From Fluviibacter sp039805725 (GTDB lineage: Bacteria > Pseudomonadota > Gammaproteobacteria > Burkholderiales > Rhodocyclaceae), in the NCBI GenBank assembly GCA_039805725.1, contig JBDLTT010000019.1, positions 1-18,401 of the forward strand: a stretch of 18,401 nucleotides of DNA, given 5' to 3'. Position 1 is the stretch's first letter, and each line of letters begins with the position of its first letter. The position numbers were made by a program, and so were the translations under genes. Below the pieces are notes generated by a model. That model saw only the letters and a list, made by a program, of their open reading frames with translations, searched no databases and was not told where the DNA came from. Below, piece after piece: positions 7,699-14,099 of the stretch.

Positions 7699-8388
7699 AT
7701 GTGGATCACCCGCGACGAGTTCAAGGACATTGCCTATAAAGGCGTCTGGAAACAGAACACCAGTCTCGTTCAGATTCTGGGGCTCTGCCCGCTACTTGCT
7801 GTTACGACCAACCTGGTCAATGGCGTCATGCTCTCCTTGGCGACGCTCTTAGTGATGGGTCTCTCGAACTTTGCCGTTTCAACCTTGCGCCACTTCATTC
7901 CTTACGAAATCCGTATTCCGGTTTTTATCCTGATCGCCGCCGCACTCGTGACCGTCGTCGATCTGCTGATGAATGCCTATCTGCATGGTCTCTATCTTGT
8001 GTTGGGCATTTTTATTCCGCTCATCATTACGAACTGTATTGTGTTGGCGCGCATCGAGGCATTCGCCGCCAAGAACCCTCCCCTACAAGCTGCCAGCGAC
8101 GGGGCCATGATGGGTGTGGGCATGCTGTGGACGCTTGCACTGATTGGGGCGCTCCGCGAGGTGATTGGCAGCGGCACGCTGTTCAGTGGCATTGATCTCG
8201 TCATTCCCGGTGCGCTACCACTGCACCTCCTTCCAACCGACTATCCGGGCTTGCTGCTTGCGATCCTCCCACCCGGTGCCTTTATCGTCCTTGGTTGCAT
8301 CATCGCCGCGAAGAACTGGATCGACGCCCGGCAGATGACTGGTCAATTAAAGCAGGCCACACCCGCAAGTGCGGGTGGCAGCGTTTGA
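7699..8388 (+). CDS. rsxE: Rnf/Rsx electron transport complex subunit E
   Basis: 229 residues, hydrophobic, about six membrane helices, paralogous to RnfA. It is an inner-membrane core subunit; Cys30 in LGLCPLLAVT and Cys113 in IITNCIVLAR mirror RnfA Cys26 and Cys113, so the pair can jointly ligate the intramembrane Fe-S centre proposed for the family. The open frame extends upstream to 7573, but that part lies inside rsxG and encodes unrelated residues. ATG 7699 with AGGAG 6 bases ahead, and the protein start MWITRDEFKDIAYKG, are clearly right. It completes the six-subunit set, in the same order as E. coli. nth follows after 15 bases. Confidence 0.96.
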   Translation: MWITRDEFKDIAYKGVWKQNTSLVQILGLCPLLAVTTNLVNGVMLSLATLLVMGLSNFAVSTLRHFIPYEIRIPVFILIAAALVTVVDLLMNAYLHGLYLVLGIFIPLIITNCIVLARIEAFAAKNPPLQAASDGAMMGVGMLWTLALIGALREVIGSGTLFSGIDLVIPGALPLHLLPTDYPGLLLAILPPGAFIVLGCIIAAKNWIDARQMTGQLKQATPASAGGSV

Positions 8389-8403
8389 TTCGTAGACGTC
8401 CTC

Positions 8404-9063
8404 ATGAACAAGGCGCAGCGGGTCGAATTTTTCAACCGTCTGCGGGCGGCCAACCCGCATCCGACGACTGAACTTGAATACGCCTCGACTTTCCAGCTAC
8501 TGATTGCCGTCATCCTGTCGGCGCAAGCAACGGATAAAGGGGTCAACCTAGCGACGCGCAAGCTATTCAAAGACGCACCCGACGCGGCATCCATGGCCGC
8601 GCTCGAGGTTCAAGGTCTTATACCCTATATCAAGACCATCGGCCTTTATCCGACCAAGGCGAAGAATGTCATCGCCACCTGCCAGATTCTGCGAGATCAC
8701 TACGGTGGCGAAGTCCCCGAAGATCGCGCCGCGCTCGAAGCGCTGCCCGGTGTCGGCCGCAAGACCGCCAACGTGGTGCTTAACACCGCCTTCGGCCACC
8801 CGACCATGGCGGTCGATACGCATATCTTCCGCGTCTCAAACCGCACGGGGCTTGCACCCGGCAAAACGCCCTTGGCCGTCGAACAGAAACTCCTCAAGGC
8901 TGTACCCGCAGAATTTCTCCATGATGCGCATCACTGGCTGATTCTGCTCGGCCGCTATACCTGTAAGGCACGTAACCCCGAATGCGAGCGCTGCCCGGTT
9001 GTTGATCTGTGTCGCGCGCCGGAGGCCAAGGCAGCGCTCAAAAAACTCACGGCACGACCGTAG
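8404..9063 (+). CDS. nth: Endonuclease III (DNA glycosylase/AP lyase)
   Basis: 219 residues. Nth removes oxidised pyrimidines and nicks the abasic site in base-excision repair. Helix-hairpin-helix LPGVGRKTANVVL (114-126) contains the catalytic Lys120; the catalytic aspartate is Asp138 in AVDTHIFRV. The [4Fe-4S] loop is C-x6-C-x2-C-x5-C at Cys187, Cys194, Cys197 and Cys203. All positions coincide with the E. coli numbering. The gene stands directly behind rsxE, the same linkage as in E. coli and many relatives, probably on the same transcript. The DUF1841 gene follows 9 bases after its stop. Confidence 0.97.
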   Translation: MNKAQRVEFFNRLRAANPHPTTELEYASTFQLLIAVILSAQATDKGVNLATRKLFKDAPDAASMAALEVQGLIPYIKTIGLYPTKAKNVIATCQILRDHYGGEVPEDRAALEALPGVGRKTANVVLNTAFGHPTMAVDTHIFRVSNRTGLAPGKTPLAVEQKLLKAVPAEFLHDAHHWLILLGRYTCKARNPECERCPVVDLCRAPEAKAALKKLTARP

Positions 9064-9072
9064 AATACGTCC

Positions 9073-9501
9073 ATGATTTTTACACCGACCAAAGACCAGG
9101 TTCGTCAGTTCTTCTGCGAAGCACGCCGTAAACAGCGGGAACGTTTACCCCTTGACGGCGCCGAAGCGATTGCTGCGGATGTCATCGCGCTACATCCGGA
9201 ATATCATGCCTTGCTCGACGATCCGGAAGCGGCGCTGGCCGGTGAATGGACGCCCGAACAGGGCACCATGAATCCGATGCTGCATCTCTCGCTGCATATG
9301 GCGCTGCTCGAACAGCTGTCCGTCGATTCGCCACCGGGCATCCGCGCCATCTTCGAACAACAGGCGGCCAAACTCGGCGACGCACACGAAGCTTTGCATC
9401 GTCTGCTCGAATGTCTGGGCGAGACCGTTTGGCATGCGCAGCAGCCCGGTGGGATCTTTGATACCGAGGCGTACCTCGAAAGACTGCGCGCTCTGAAATA
9501 A
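9073..9501 (+). CDS. DUF1841 family protein
   Basis: 142 residues, cytoplasmic, no signal peptide or membrane segment. I recognise the DUF1841 family by the core MNPMLHLSLHMALLEQ (66-81) followed by D-S-P-P-G-I-R (85-91); an N-terminal block (FTPTKDQVRQFFCEARRK, 3-20) and C-terminal Q-x-x-x-F-x-x-E-x-Y-L (about 123-135) also fit. The function of this family is unknown. Histidines 71, 75, 105 and 121 in a mainly helical protein could bind metal, but that is speculation. It lies 9 bases after nth, so it is probably the last gene of the rsx-nth transcript. Its TAA stop lies within the A-run of the shared terminator. Confidence 0.85.
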   Translation: MIFTPTKDQVRQFFCEARRKQRERLPLDGAEAIAADVIALHPEYHALLDDPEAALAGEWTPEQGTMNPMLHLSLHMALLEQLSVDSPPGIRAIFEQQAAKLGDAHEALHRLLECLGETVWHAQQPGGIFDTEAYLERLRALK

Positions 9502-9536
9502 AAAAAACGGCGTCCGAGTGAACTCGGGCGCCGTTC
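9499..9536. terminator. Shared terminator between convergent DUF1841 gene and phaB
   Basis: ACGGCGTCCGAG (9507-9518) pairs with CTCGGGCGCCGT (9523-9534), 12 bp with one G-T wobble and a four-base loop. Read on the minus strand it is followed by a run of T (the A-run 9499-9507), so it is a strong terminator for phaB. On the plus strand the tail is TTCTCTC, weaker but usable. Confidence 0.85.
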
Positions 9537-9558
9537 TCTCTGATACGGACGGGTCCGA

Positions 9559-10299
9559 TCAGGCCATGTGGATACCGCCGTTCAGCGAGAAGTCGGCACC
9601 CGTCGAGAAGCTGCCATCCGGACCGGCGAGCCACGACACGATCGAGGCGATTTCTTCCGGCGTCCCCAGACGCTTTACCGGCACGCCGGCGATGATCTTT
9701 TCGAGCACATCTTCGCGAATGGCTTTGACCATGTCGGTGCCGATATAGCCCGGCGACACGGTGTTGACCGTCACGCCTTTGCTGGCAACTTCCTGTGCCA
9801 GCGCCATGGTGAAGCCGTGCATACCGGCCTTGGCGGTCGAGTAGTTGACCTGACCCATCTGACCCTTCTGGCCATTCACTGACGAGATGTTGATAATGCG
9901 ACCCCAGTTGCGGTCGATCATGCCATCGACCACCTGCTTGGTCACGTTAAACATCGAGTTCAGGTTGGTGTCGATCACGGCATCCCAGGCTTCGCGGGTC
10001 ATCTTGCGGAACATGCCGTCACGGGTGATACCCGCGTTGTTGACGAGAACGTCGACTTCGCCAACTTCTTTCTTGACCTTTTCAAAGGCAGCAACGGTGC
10101 TATCCCAGTCCGCCACGTTACCCTCGGAAGCGATAAAGTCATAGCCCAGCGCCTTCTGATCAGCTAGCCACTTGTCTTTACGCGGCGAGTTCGGTCCACA
10201 CCCAGCAACGACCGTGAAGCCGTCCTTGGCGAGGCGCTGACAAATTGCGGTTCCGATACCACCCATACCCCCTGTTACATAGGCAACACGCTTGCTCAT
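9559..10299 (-). CDS. phaB: Acetoacetyl-CoA reductase (NADPH)
   Basis: 246 residues, the exact length of Ralstonia PhaB, and very similar along its whole length. It is a short-chain dehydrogenase reducing acetoacetyl-CoA to (R)-3-hydroxybutyryl-CoA for polyhydroxybutyrate synthesis. Motifs: cofactor loop TGGMGGIG (9-16), NNAGITRDG (87-95), catalytic serine in NISSVNG (Ser140), YSTAK (Tyr153, Lys157), SPGYIGTDM (182-190) and C-terminal FSTGADFSLNGG. The open frame reaches 10386, but ATG 10299 is chosen because MSKRVAYVTGGMGG matches the family start and GGGAG lies about 10 bases ahead. It stands alone: no phaA, phaC or phasin in the window. A 16-bp palindrome overlaps its putative -35. Confidence 0.94.
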   Translation of the reverse strand: MSKRVAYVTGGMGGIGTAICQRLAKDGFTVVAGCGPNSPRKDKWLADQKALGYDFIASEGNVADWDSTVAAFEKVKKEVGEVDVLVNNAGITRDGMFRKMTREAWDAVIDTNLNSMFNVTKQVVDGMIDRNWGRIINISSVNGQKGQMGQVNYSTAKAGMHGFTMALAQEVASKGVTVNTVSPGYIGTDMVKAIREDVLEKIIAGVPVKRLGTPEEIASIVSWLAGPDGSFSTGADFSLNGGIHMA

Positions 10300-10330
10300 A
10301 CTTCTGTCTCCCGGTGACGTCTTTAAGACT

Positions 10331-10358
10331 GTTATAAACCTGTTTTTTGCCACCGTAA
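10331..10358 (-). promoter_or_regulatory. Candidate phaB promoter
   Basis: On the minus strand, -35 TTACGG (10358-10353), a 16-base spacer and -10 TATAAC (10336-10331); transcription would begin near 10324, about 25 bases before the phaB ATG. The -10 is good, the -35 is middling. The palindrome 10351-10366 covers the -35. Confidence 0.5.
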
Positions 10359-10366
10359 TTACGGTG
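10351..10366. promoter_or_regulatory. Perfect 16-bp palindrome, candidate operator at phaB
   Basis: CACCGTAATTACGGTG is a perfect inverted repeat with no spacer. It lies on the candidate phaB -35 box and about 200 bases upstream of the divergent MFS gene. A dimeric repressor of the TetR, MarR or GntR type would be a natural ligand. No regulator gene lies nearby, so the binding protein cannot be named. Confidence 0.55.
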
Positions 10367-10478
10367 ACAGTTTCTGGACTCTGCAACGAATCGCTGGTTT
10401 TGTAAATACGCAGGGCACAAAACGTCCAAGCTGTCGACGGAGCCCGAATTCGTGGCCTGTTGCCACACCTTCCGCTCT

Positions 10479-10518
10479 AAAACTTTCAGACAGCTGACAA
10501 AGAGTCCAAAAACTTTCA
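10479..10518. repeat. Direct repeat AAAACTTTCA, two copies 30 bases apart
   Basis: AAAACTTTCA occurs at 10479-10488 and again at 10509-10518, a 30-base period (about three helical turns), 48-78 bases upstream of the MFS start at 10566. It could be a pair of activator sites on one DNA face; chance is not excluded. Confidence 0.4.
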
Positions 10519-10565
10519 ACAATCCATCCTGTCTCCTCGCCGACGGCATCAGGTAGGATGCGCGG

Positions 10566-11753
10566 ATGCGTTTTGCTCACTCGCCCATTGCGATCATTGT
10601 GATCGCCCAGCTTTTCGGTACCTCATTGTGGTTCTCTGCCAATGGTGCGGCCGGTAATCTCATGCAAAGTTGGAACATCACGGAAGCTGATATCGGCTCA
10701 CTCACCAACGCCGTGCAATTGGGCTTTATTATCGGTACGCTGACTTTTTCAATCACCGGTCTGGCTGATCGCTTCGAGGCCAGCCGCATATTCACCGTTT
10801 CAGCCCTGTTTGGCGCGCTGTTTAACGCTCTGTTCGCACTCAGCGCCCACGGTCTTGCCAGTGGCATGGTCTTACGTTTTGCTGTCGGATTCTCTCTGGC
10901 AGGAGTTTATCCGCTCGGTATGAAGATGGTGGTCAGCTGGGTTCCCGAACGCGCCGGTCATGTGCTGGCGCAACTGCTCGGTATGTTGACCCTGGGCACG
11001 GCACTTCCCCACGGCATCCGGATGCTGGGTGCTGATTGGCCCTGGCAGGCAACCATCCTGGTCTCAACGGCATTGGCCGTGATCGCTGCCGCCATGATCT
11101 GGATGCTGGGGGATGGCCCCCATCTCAAGCGCAGATCGGGAATCGCGCAAATTCGTCTCGGCCGCGTGCTGACGGCCTTTACGATTCCGCAATTTCGCGC
11201 ATCAGCCCTCGCCTACTTTGGTCATATGTGGGAGGTCTATGCATTCTGGACGCTCGTGCCCGCGCTCCTCATCGTGAGCAACCTGGCCCAACCAAATACA
11301 CCGGAACTTTCCGGCATGGCATTTCTGGTGGTGGGCATTGGCACACTCAGCTGCATGCTGGGCGGACAACTCAGCCAACGCTTCGGTAGCGCCCGGGTCG
11401 CCGCTTTTGCCCTGATGGGCTCTGCGGCCAGTTGTGCATTGTTTCCCTGGATGCCTCTCGATCGACCCATCTGGCTGTTGGCCCTGTTGCTTTTCTGGGG
11501 TGCCAGCGTGGTTGCAGACTCGCCGCAGTTCTCGGCACTATCTGCCCGGGCTGCACCACCGGACATTGTCGGTAGCGCCCTCGCCTTGCAGACGGCAATT
11601 GGTTTCAGTATCGGCATGGTTTCGATCCAGCTGGGTACCGCGCTCATTGGTATGATGGGCATGACTATCGCCTGGTTACTGCTCCCCGGCCCACTATTGG
11701 CGCTCTGGGCACTTGCCCCCCTCTGGCGCAAAGCACCGGCAACACTGACCTGA
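10566..11753 (+). CDS. MFS transporter, substrate unknown (first of two)
   Basis: 395 residues, about twelve membrane helices: a major facilitator superfamily permease of the inner membrane. The loop 2-3 signature is GLADRFEASR (65-74), a form of G-x-L-x-D-R. Other notable blocks are FGTSLWFSANGAAGNL (17-32), GVYPLGMKMV (113-122) and LGTALPHG (143-150), seen in a group of uncharacterised proteobacterial MFS proteins. Nothing shows the substrate. The start ATG 10566 has AGGA about 8 bases upstream. It diverges from phaB across 266 bases and is followed after 42 bases by a second MFS gene of a different subfamily. Membership of the superfamily is sure; export or import is not known. Confidence 0.85.
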   Translation: MRFAHSPIAIIVIAQLFGTSLWFSANGAAGNLMQSWNITEADIGSLTNAVQLGFIIGTLTFSITGLADRFEASRIFTVSALFGALFNALFALSAHGLASGMVLRFAVGFSLAGVYPLGMKMVVSWVPERAGHVLAQLLGMLTLGTALPHGIRMLGADWPWQATILVSTALAVIAAAMIWMLGDGPHLKRRSGIAQIRLGRVLTAFTIPQFRASALAYFGHMWEVYAFWTLVPALLIVSNLAQPNTPELSGMAFLVVGIGTLSCMLGGQLSQRFGSARVAAFALMGSAASCALFPWMPLDRPIWLLALLLFWGASVVADSPQFSALSARAAPPDIVGSALALQTAIGFSIGMVSIQLGTALIGMMGMTIAWLLLPGPLLALWALAPLWRKAPATLT

Positions 11754-11795
11754 TTCTGGCGGCACCCCACAACCCGACTCACGAAAACACGCATC

Positions 11796-13031
11796 TTGTT
11801 TGGCAACCTTCTAAAGACGCTCGCCATCCCGGGCACCATGACCGTCACACTGGCTGCTGCCGGTATCCTCATGGTGACGATGGGCACCCGCCAATCGTTG
11901 GGTCTGTTCATCGCACCCATCAATTCAGCGACTGACATCGGCATCGTCGGAATCAGCCTCGCGCTCGCAATCGGCCAATTTGCCTGGGGGCTCTCACAAC
12001 CCATCGCCGGCCTGCTTTCGGATCGCTACGGCCCGACCGCCATCCTGGTGATCGGTCTACTCCTGCTCTCGGTCGGCAGCGCACTGACGCCTTATCTGCT
12101 GACCGACACCGGTCTTATCATCACACTCGGTTTACTGACCGCCATTGGTTCTGGCTTCGGCAGTTTTTCGGTGCTGATCGGCGCCACAGCGCAACGCATC
12201 TCCGCCGAAGCCCGTGGCCCCGTTTCCGGCATCATCAATGCCGGTGGCTCATTCGGCCAGTTCGTCGGTGCCCCCATTTTTCAAGGATTGTTGCAAAGCA
12301 TCGGCTGGGTGGGTTCTCTCTGGACCATGGCGGTCATGTCTCTGGGTGCACTACCACTAATACGATATCTGACACATACGCCCGCAAAAAATCATGCTGC
12401 GCGAACGCACCCGCATAATCTGGCAAATAACGACCCCTTCGGCAAAACCATCTGCAGCGCGCTTGGCAACTCGAACTACTTCCTGCTCAATCTCGGCTTC
12501 TTCACTTGCGGCTTCCACATCGCCTTTCTGGTCACCCACCTGCCCGGCGAAGTCAGCCTGTGCGGCCTGCCGGCCAGCGTGGCCAGCTGGTCCCTGGCCA
12601 TCATCGGATTGAGCAACATCTTCGGTAGTCTGTATGCCGGCCAATGGGTTGCCCGTTACCGGAGCAAGTACATTCTTGCAGCGATGTACGGTAGTCGCGC
12701 CTTATTGATCCTCGGCTATATGCTGCTCCCGAAAACCGAGTGGACGTACTACCTCTTTGCGGCCGGTCTGGGCTTCACCTGGCTGGCCACTGTGCCGCCA
12801 ACGGCCGCCATCGTCGGCAAACTCTTCAGTCTGCGCTATCTGGCCACACTATTCGGCATTTCTGTGCTGTCGCATCAGATTGGCGCTTTCTTTGGCGCCT
12901 ATCTCGGCGGCCTGGCGATGGCCGAATATGGCAATCTGGATACCATGTGGATTGCCGACATGGCACTGGCGGCGCTGGCAGCGCTGGTGAATCTACCCAT
13001 CAAAGAACCCGGGGTTAAAAAAACCGCCTGA
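11796..13031 (+). CDS. MFS transporter, substrate unknown (second, monocarboxylate-type)
   Basis: Up to 411 residues with about twelve membrane helices. Loop 2-3 signature GLLSDRYGP (72-80); a central cytoplasmic loop at about 192-220; then CGFHIAFLVTHLPG (238-251) followed by CGLPASVASWSLA, and PPTAAIVGKLFS near helix 10. These fit the group annotated as monocarboxylate or oxalate/formate-antiporter-like MFS proteins, but the substrate cannot be read from the sequence. The longest frame starts at TTG 11796 without a ribosome site. ATG 11838 (Met15) is an alternative that trims 14 residues just before helix 1; either is possible. Not a duplicate of the upstream MFS gene, since their signature motifs differ. 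It converges with the cupin gene. Confidence 0.83.
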   Translation: MFGNLLKTLAIPGTMTVTLAAAGILMVTMGTRQSLGLFIAPINSATDIGIVGISLALAIGQFAWGLSQPIAGLLSDRYGPTAILVIGLLLLSVGSALTPYLLTDTGLIITLGLLTAIGSGFGSFSVLIGATAQRISAEARGPVSGIINAGGSFGQFVGAPIFQGLLQSIGWVGSLWTMAVMSLGALPLIRYLTHTPAKNHAARTHPHNLANNDPFGKTICSALGNSNYFLLNLGFFTCGFHIAFLVTHLPGEVSLCGLPASVASWSLAIIGLSNIFGSLYAGQWVARYRSKYILAAMYGSRALLILGYMLLPKTEWTYYLFAAGLGFTWLATVPPTAAIVGKLFSLRYLATLFGISVLSHQIGAFFGAYLGGLAMAEYGNLDTMWIADMALAALAALVNLPIKEPGVKKTA

Positions 13032-13035
13032 CGAC

Positions 13036-13063
13036 AAAAAAAACCCGCCATGCGGCAGGCTTT
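13036..13063. terminator. Imperfect terminator between convergent MFS and cupin genes
   Basis: AAACCCGCC (13041-13049) pairs with GGCAGGCTTT (13054-13063), with loop ATGC, one bulged A and one C-C mismatch. An A-run at 13036-13043 gives a T-run on the minus strand, so it best serves the cupin gene. On the plus strand only TTT follows. Confidence 0.5.
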
Positions 13064-13085
13064 CATTAGGTCACTCCACCCGCTG

Positions 13086-13547
13086 CTACTCGAATTTAGC
13101 GCAGACCGTTGACTTCATATTGTCAGCATCGGCCTGACCCAGATAAGAGACGAGAATCCTGACCGGTTTGCCGCCGGCAGCGCGCGCCTGGTGACACCAG
13201 TTGATGGCTTCGACGTAAGATTCACCGGCCTTGATCGTGCGCTTGCCCTTTGAACCATAATCGACTTCCATCTGACCCGAAACCACATAGGCCAGCACAG
13301 GCACCGCGTGGGCGTGGACATCTGTCGCTTTGCCTGCAGCAATTGTCACGCTATAAGACTTGATCAGCGGCACACCTGTCGGGTAGGCGTAAGTCTGATC
13401 CAGAATGGTTTTACCGCCACCCAACAAGGGCACTGGCGTCGCCTCGACGCCCTCATAGTTGCTATGTCCGGGTGCGGCAAAAAGGCTTGCGCTCGCCAAA
13501 ACAGCGCATACGTAGCTCAACGACTTGATCAATGGTTTGGGTGTCAT
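13086..13547 (-). CDS. Exported small cupin-domain protein
   Basis: 153 residues. Residues 1-24 form a signal peptide (basic K4/K8, hydrophobic core 9-23, cleavage likely after F-A at 24), so the mature protein is probably periplasmic. The rest is a single cupin barrel. Motif 1 is G-x5-H-x-H (Gly72, His78, His80), but the usual metal-binding glutamate five or six residues later is replaced by Val/Leu/Ala. Motif 2 keeps one histidine (His119, in WCHQA). Three histidines could still bind a metal. Cys118 and Cys149 could form a disulfide. The function is unknown; related proteins are annotated only as cupin domain-containing. It is a lone gene between a tRNA terminator upstream and a convergent MFS gene. 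The ribosome site before the ATG is weak. Confidence 0.8.
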   Translation of the reverse strand: MTPKPLIKSLSYVCAVLASASLFAAPGHSNYEGVEATPVPLLGGGKTILDQTYAYPTGVPLIKSYSVTIAAGKATDVHAHAVPVLAYVVSGQMEVDYGSKGKRTIKAGESYVEAINWCHQARAAGGKPVRILVSYLGQADADNMKSTVCAKFE

Positions 13548-13627
13548 GGTGTAGCTTTCGCAAAAGTTGTGTCTGCCCAGCTTAACACCAACATTTGGTA
13601 CCGCTCAATCTGGCCAGACATCTAAAC

Positions 13628-13653
13628 AAAAAAACCCGCCAAGGGGCGGGTTT
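13628..13653 (-). terminator. Terminator of the tRNA-Val transcript
   Basis: AAACCCGCC (13632-13640) and GGCGGGTTT (13645-13653), a perfect 9-bp stem with loop AAGG. On the minus strand a seven-base T-run (A-run 13628-13634) follows, 12 bases after the CCA end of tRNA-Val. It separates the tRNA from the cupin gene. Confidence 0.9.
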
Positions 13654-13665
13654 GCACGTTCAGGA

Positions 13666-13741
13666 TGGTGGGTTGTGACGGGCTCGAACCGCCGACATTC
13701 TGCGTGTAAGGCAGACGCTCTACCAACTGAGCTAACAACCC
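13666..13741 (-). tRNA. tRNA-Val, anticodon UAC
   Basis: 76 bases including an encoded CCA. The acceptor stem GGGTTGT (13741-13735) pairs with ACAACCC, discriminator A then CCA (13668-13666). D-arm TTAGCTCAGTTGGTAGAGC is canonical. The anticodon stem TCTGC/GCAGA encloses loop CTTACAC, so the anticodon is TAC (valine, reads GUA/GUG and others by wobble). The T-arm contains GGTTCGAGCC. All arms pair, so the gene looks functional. It lies 27 bases after cbpM, with its own promoter candidate and terminator. Confidence 0.97.
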
Positions 13742-13756
13742 CCTACTGTTGTACGT

Positions 13757-13786
13757 ATTCTACCAGACTCAGCCGCGATCCTGCAG
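13757..13786 (-). promoter_or_regulatory. Candidate promoter of tRNA-Val inside the 3' end of cbpM
   Basis: On the minus strand, -10 TAGAAT (13762-13757) is preceded by TGG, giving an extended -10. -35 CTGCAG (13786-13781) is weak, with an 18-base spacer. The start would fall near 13750, about 9 bases before the mature tRNA. It overlaps the last codons and stop of cbpM. Confidence 0.5.
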
Positions 13787-14089
13787 CTGCGCGACCTGTG
13801 CGCGATTCAACGCCGACTCCAGTTCGCTGATGCGCTCCAGCAAGCGGAAGCCTAGTGCCAGTGCATGGACATCCAGATCGAGTTCCAGATCTTCGCGAAT
13901 ACGACGTAAACGGCGTGCCAAGGCCATGGTCTCGCTATCAAAGGTCCAATCGCCCAGCGATTGACCCACGGGCTTAAGAACGCCGACTTCGACGAGCGAT
14001 ACGACGTCTGTCGGTTGCAGGCCGGCGACCTGCGTGAATTCGCTCACGCTCAGCCAGGTCGCTTGCAGGGTACTCATGTGTTCGGTCAT
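13769..14089 (-). CDS. cbpM: Chaperone modulator CbpM
   Basis: 106 residues. CbpM binds the J-domain of CbpA and inhibits its co-chaperone and DNA-binding activities. The protein shows a MerR-like N-terminal half (TWLSVSEFTQVAGLQPTDVVS, with L-x-E-x-G-x-L in VEVGVLKP) followed by a helical half (ALARRLRRIREDLELDLDVH, then RISELESALNRAQ). It directly follows cbpA, as is usual. The frame is open to a GTG at 14101 overlapping the cbpA stop, but ATG 14089 has GAGGA with 5-base spacing and is preferred; ATG 14095 would sit too close to that site. The end overlaps a promoter candidate for tRNA-Val. Confidence 0.88.
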   Translation of the reverse strand: MTEHMSTLQATWLSVSEFTQVAGLQPTDVVSLVEVGVLKPVGQSLGDWTFDSETMALARRLRRIREDLELDLDVHALALGFRLLERISELESALNRAQVAQLQDRG

Positions 14090-14094
14090 CGTCA

Positions 14095-14099
14095 TCCTC
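14095..14099 (-). promoter_or_regulatory. Ribosome binding site deciding the cbpM start
   Basis: GAGGA (14099-14095 on the minus strand) overlaps the cbpA TGA stop and sits 5 bases before ATG 14089. It favours this start over the GTG at 14101 and suggests coupled translation of cbpA and cbpM. Confidence 0.6.

Noticed and set aside
9061..9072. TAGAAT just after nth as a -10 box for the DUF1841 gene
   Set aside because: No acceptable -35 at 16-18 bases upstream, and the hexamer overlaps the nth stop codon; the gene is better explained as part of the operon.
10300..10386. Upstream extension of phaB to a start at 10386
   Set aside because: It adds 29 residues absent from the family, would run through the candidate promoter and palindrome, and ATG 10299 matches the known N-terminus.
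13624..13741. tRNA-Val as a possible integration site of a mobile element
   Set aside because: No integrase, no repeat of the tRNA 3' end found in the window, and ordinary core genes on both sides.
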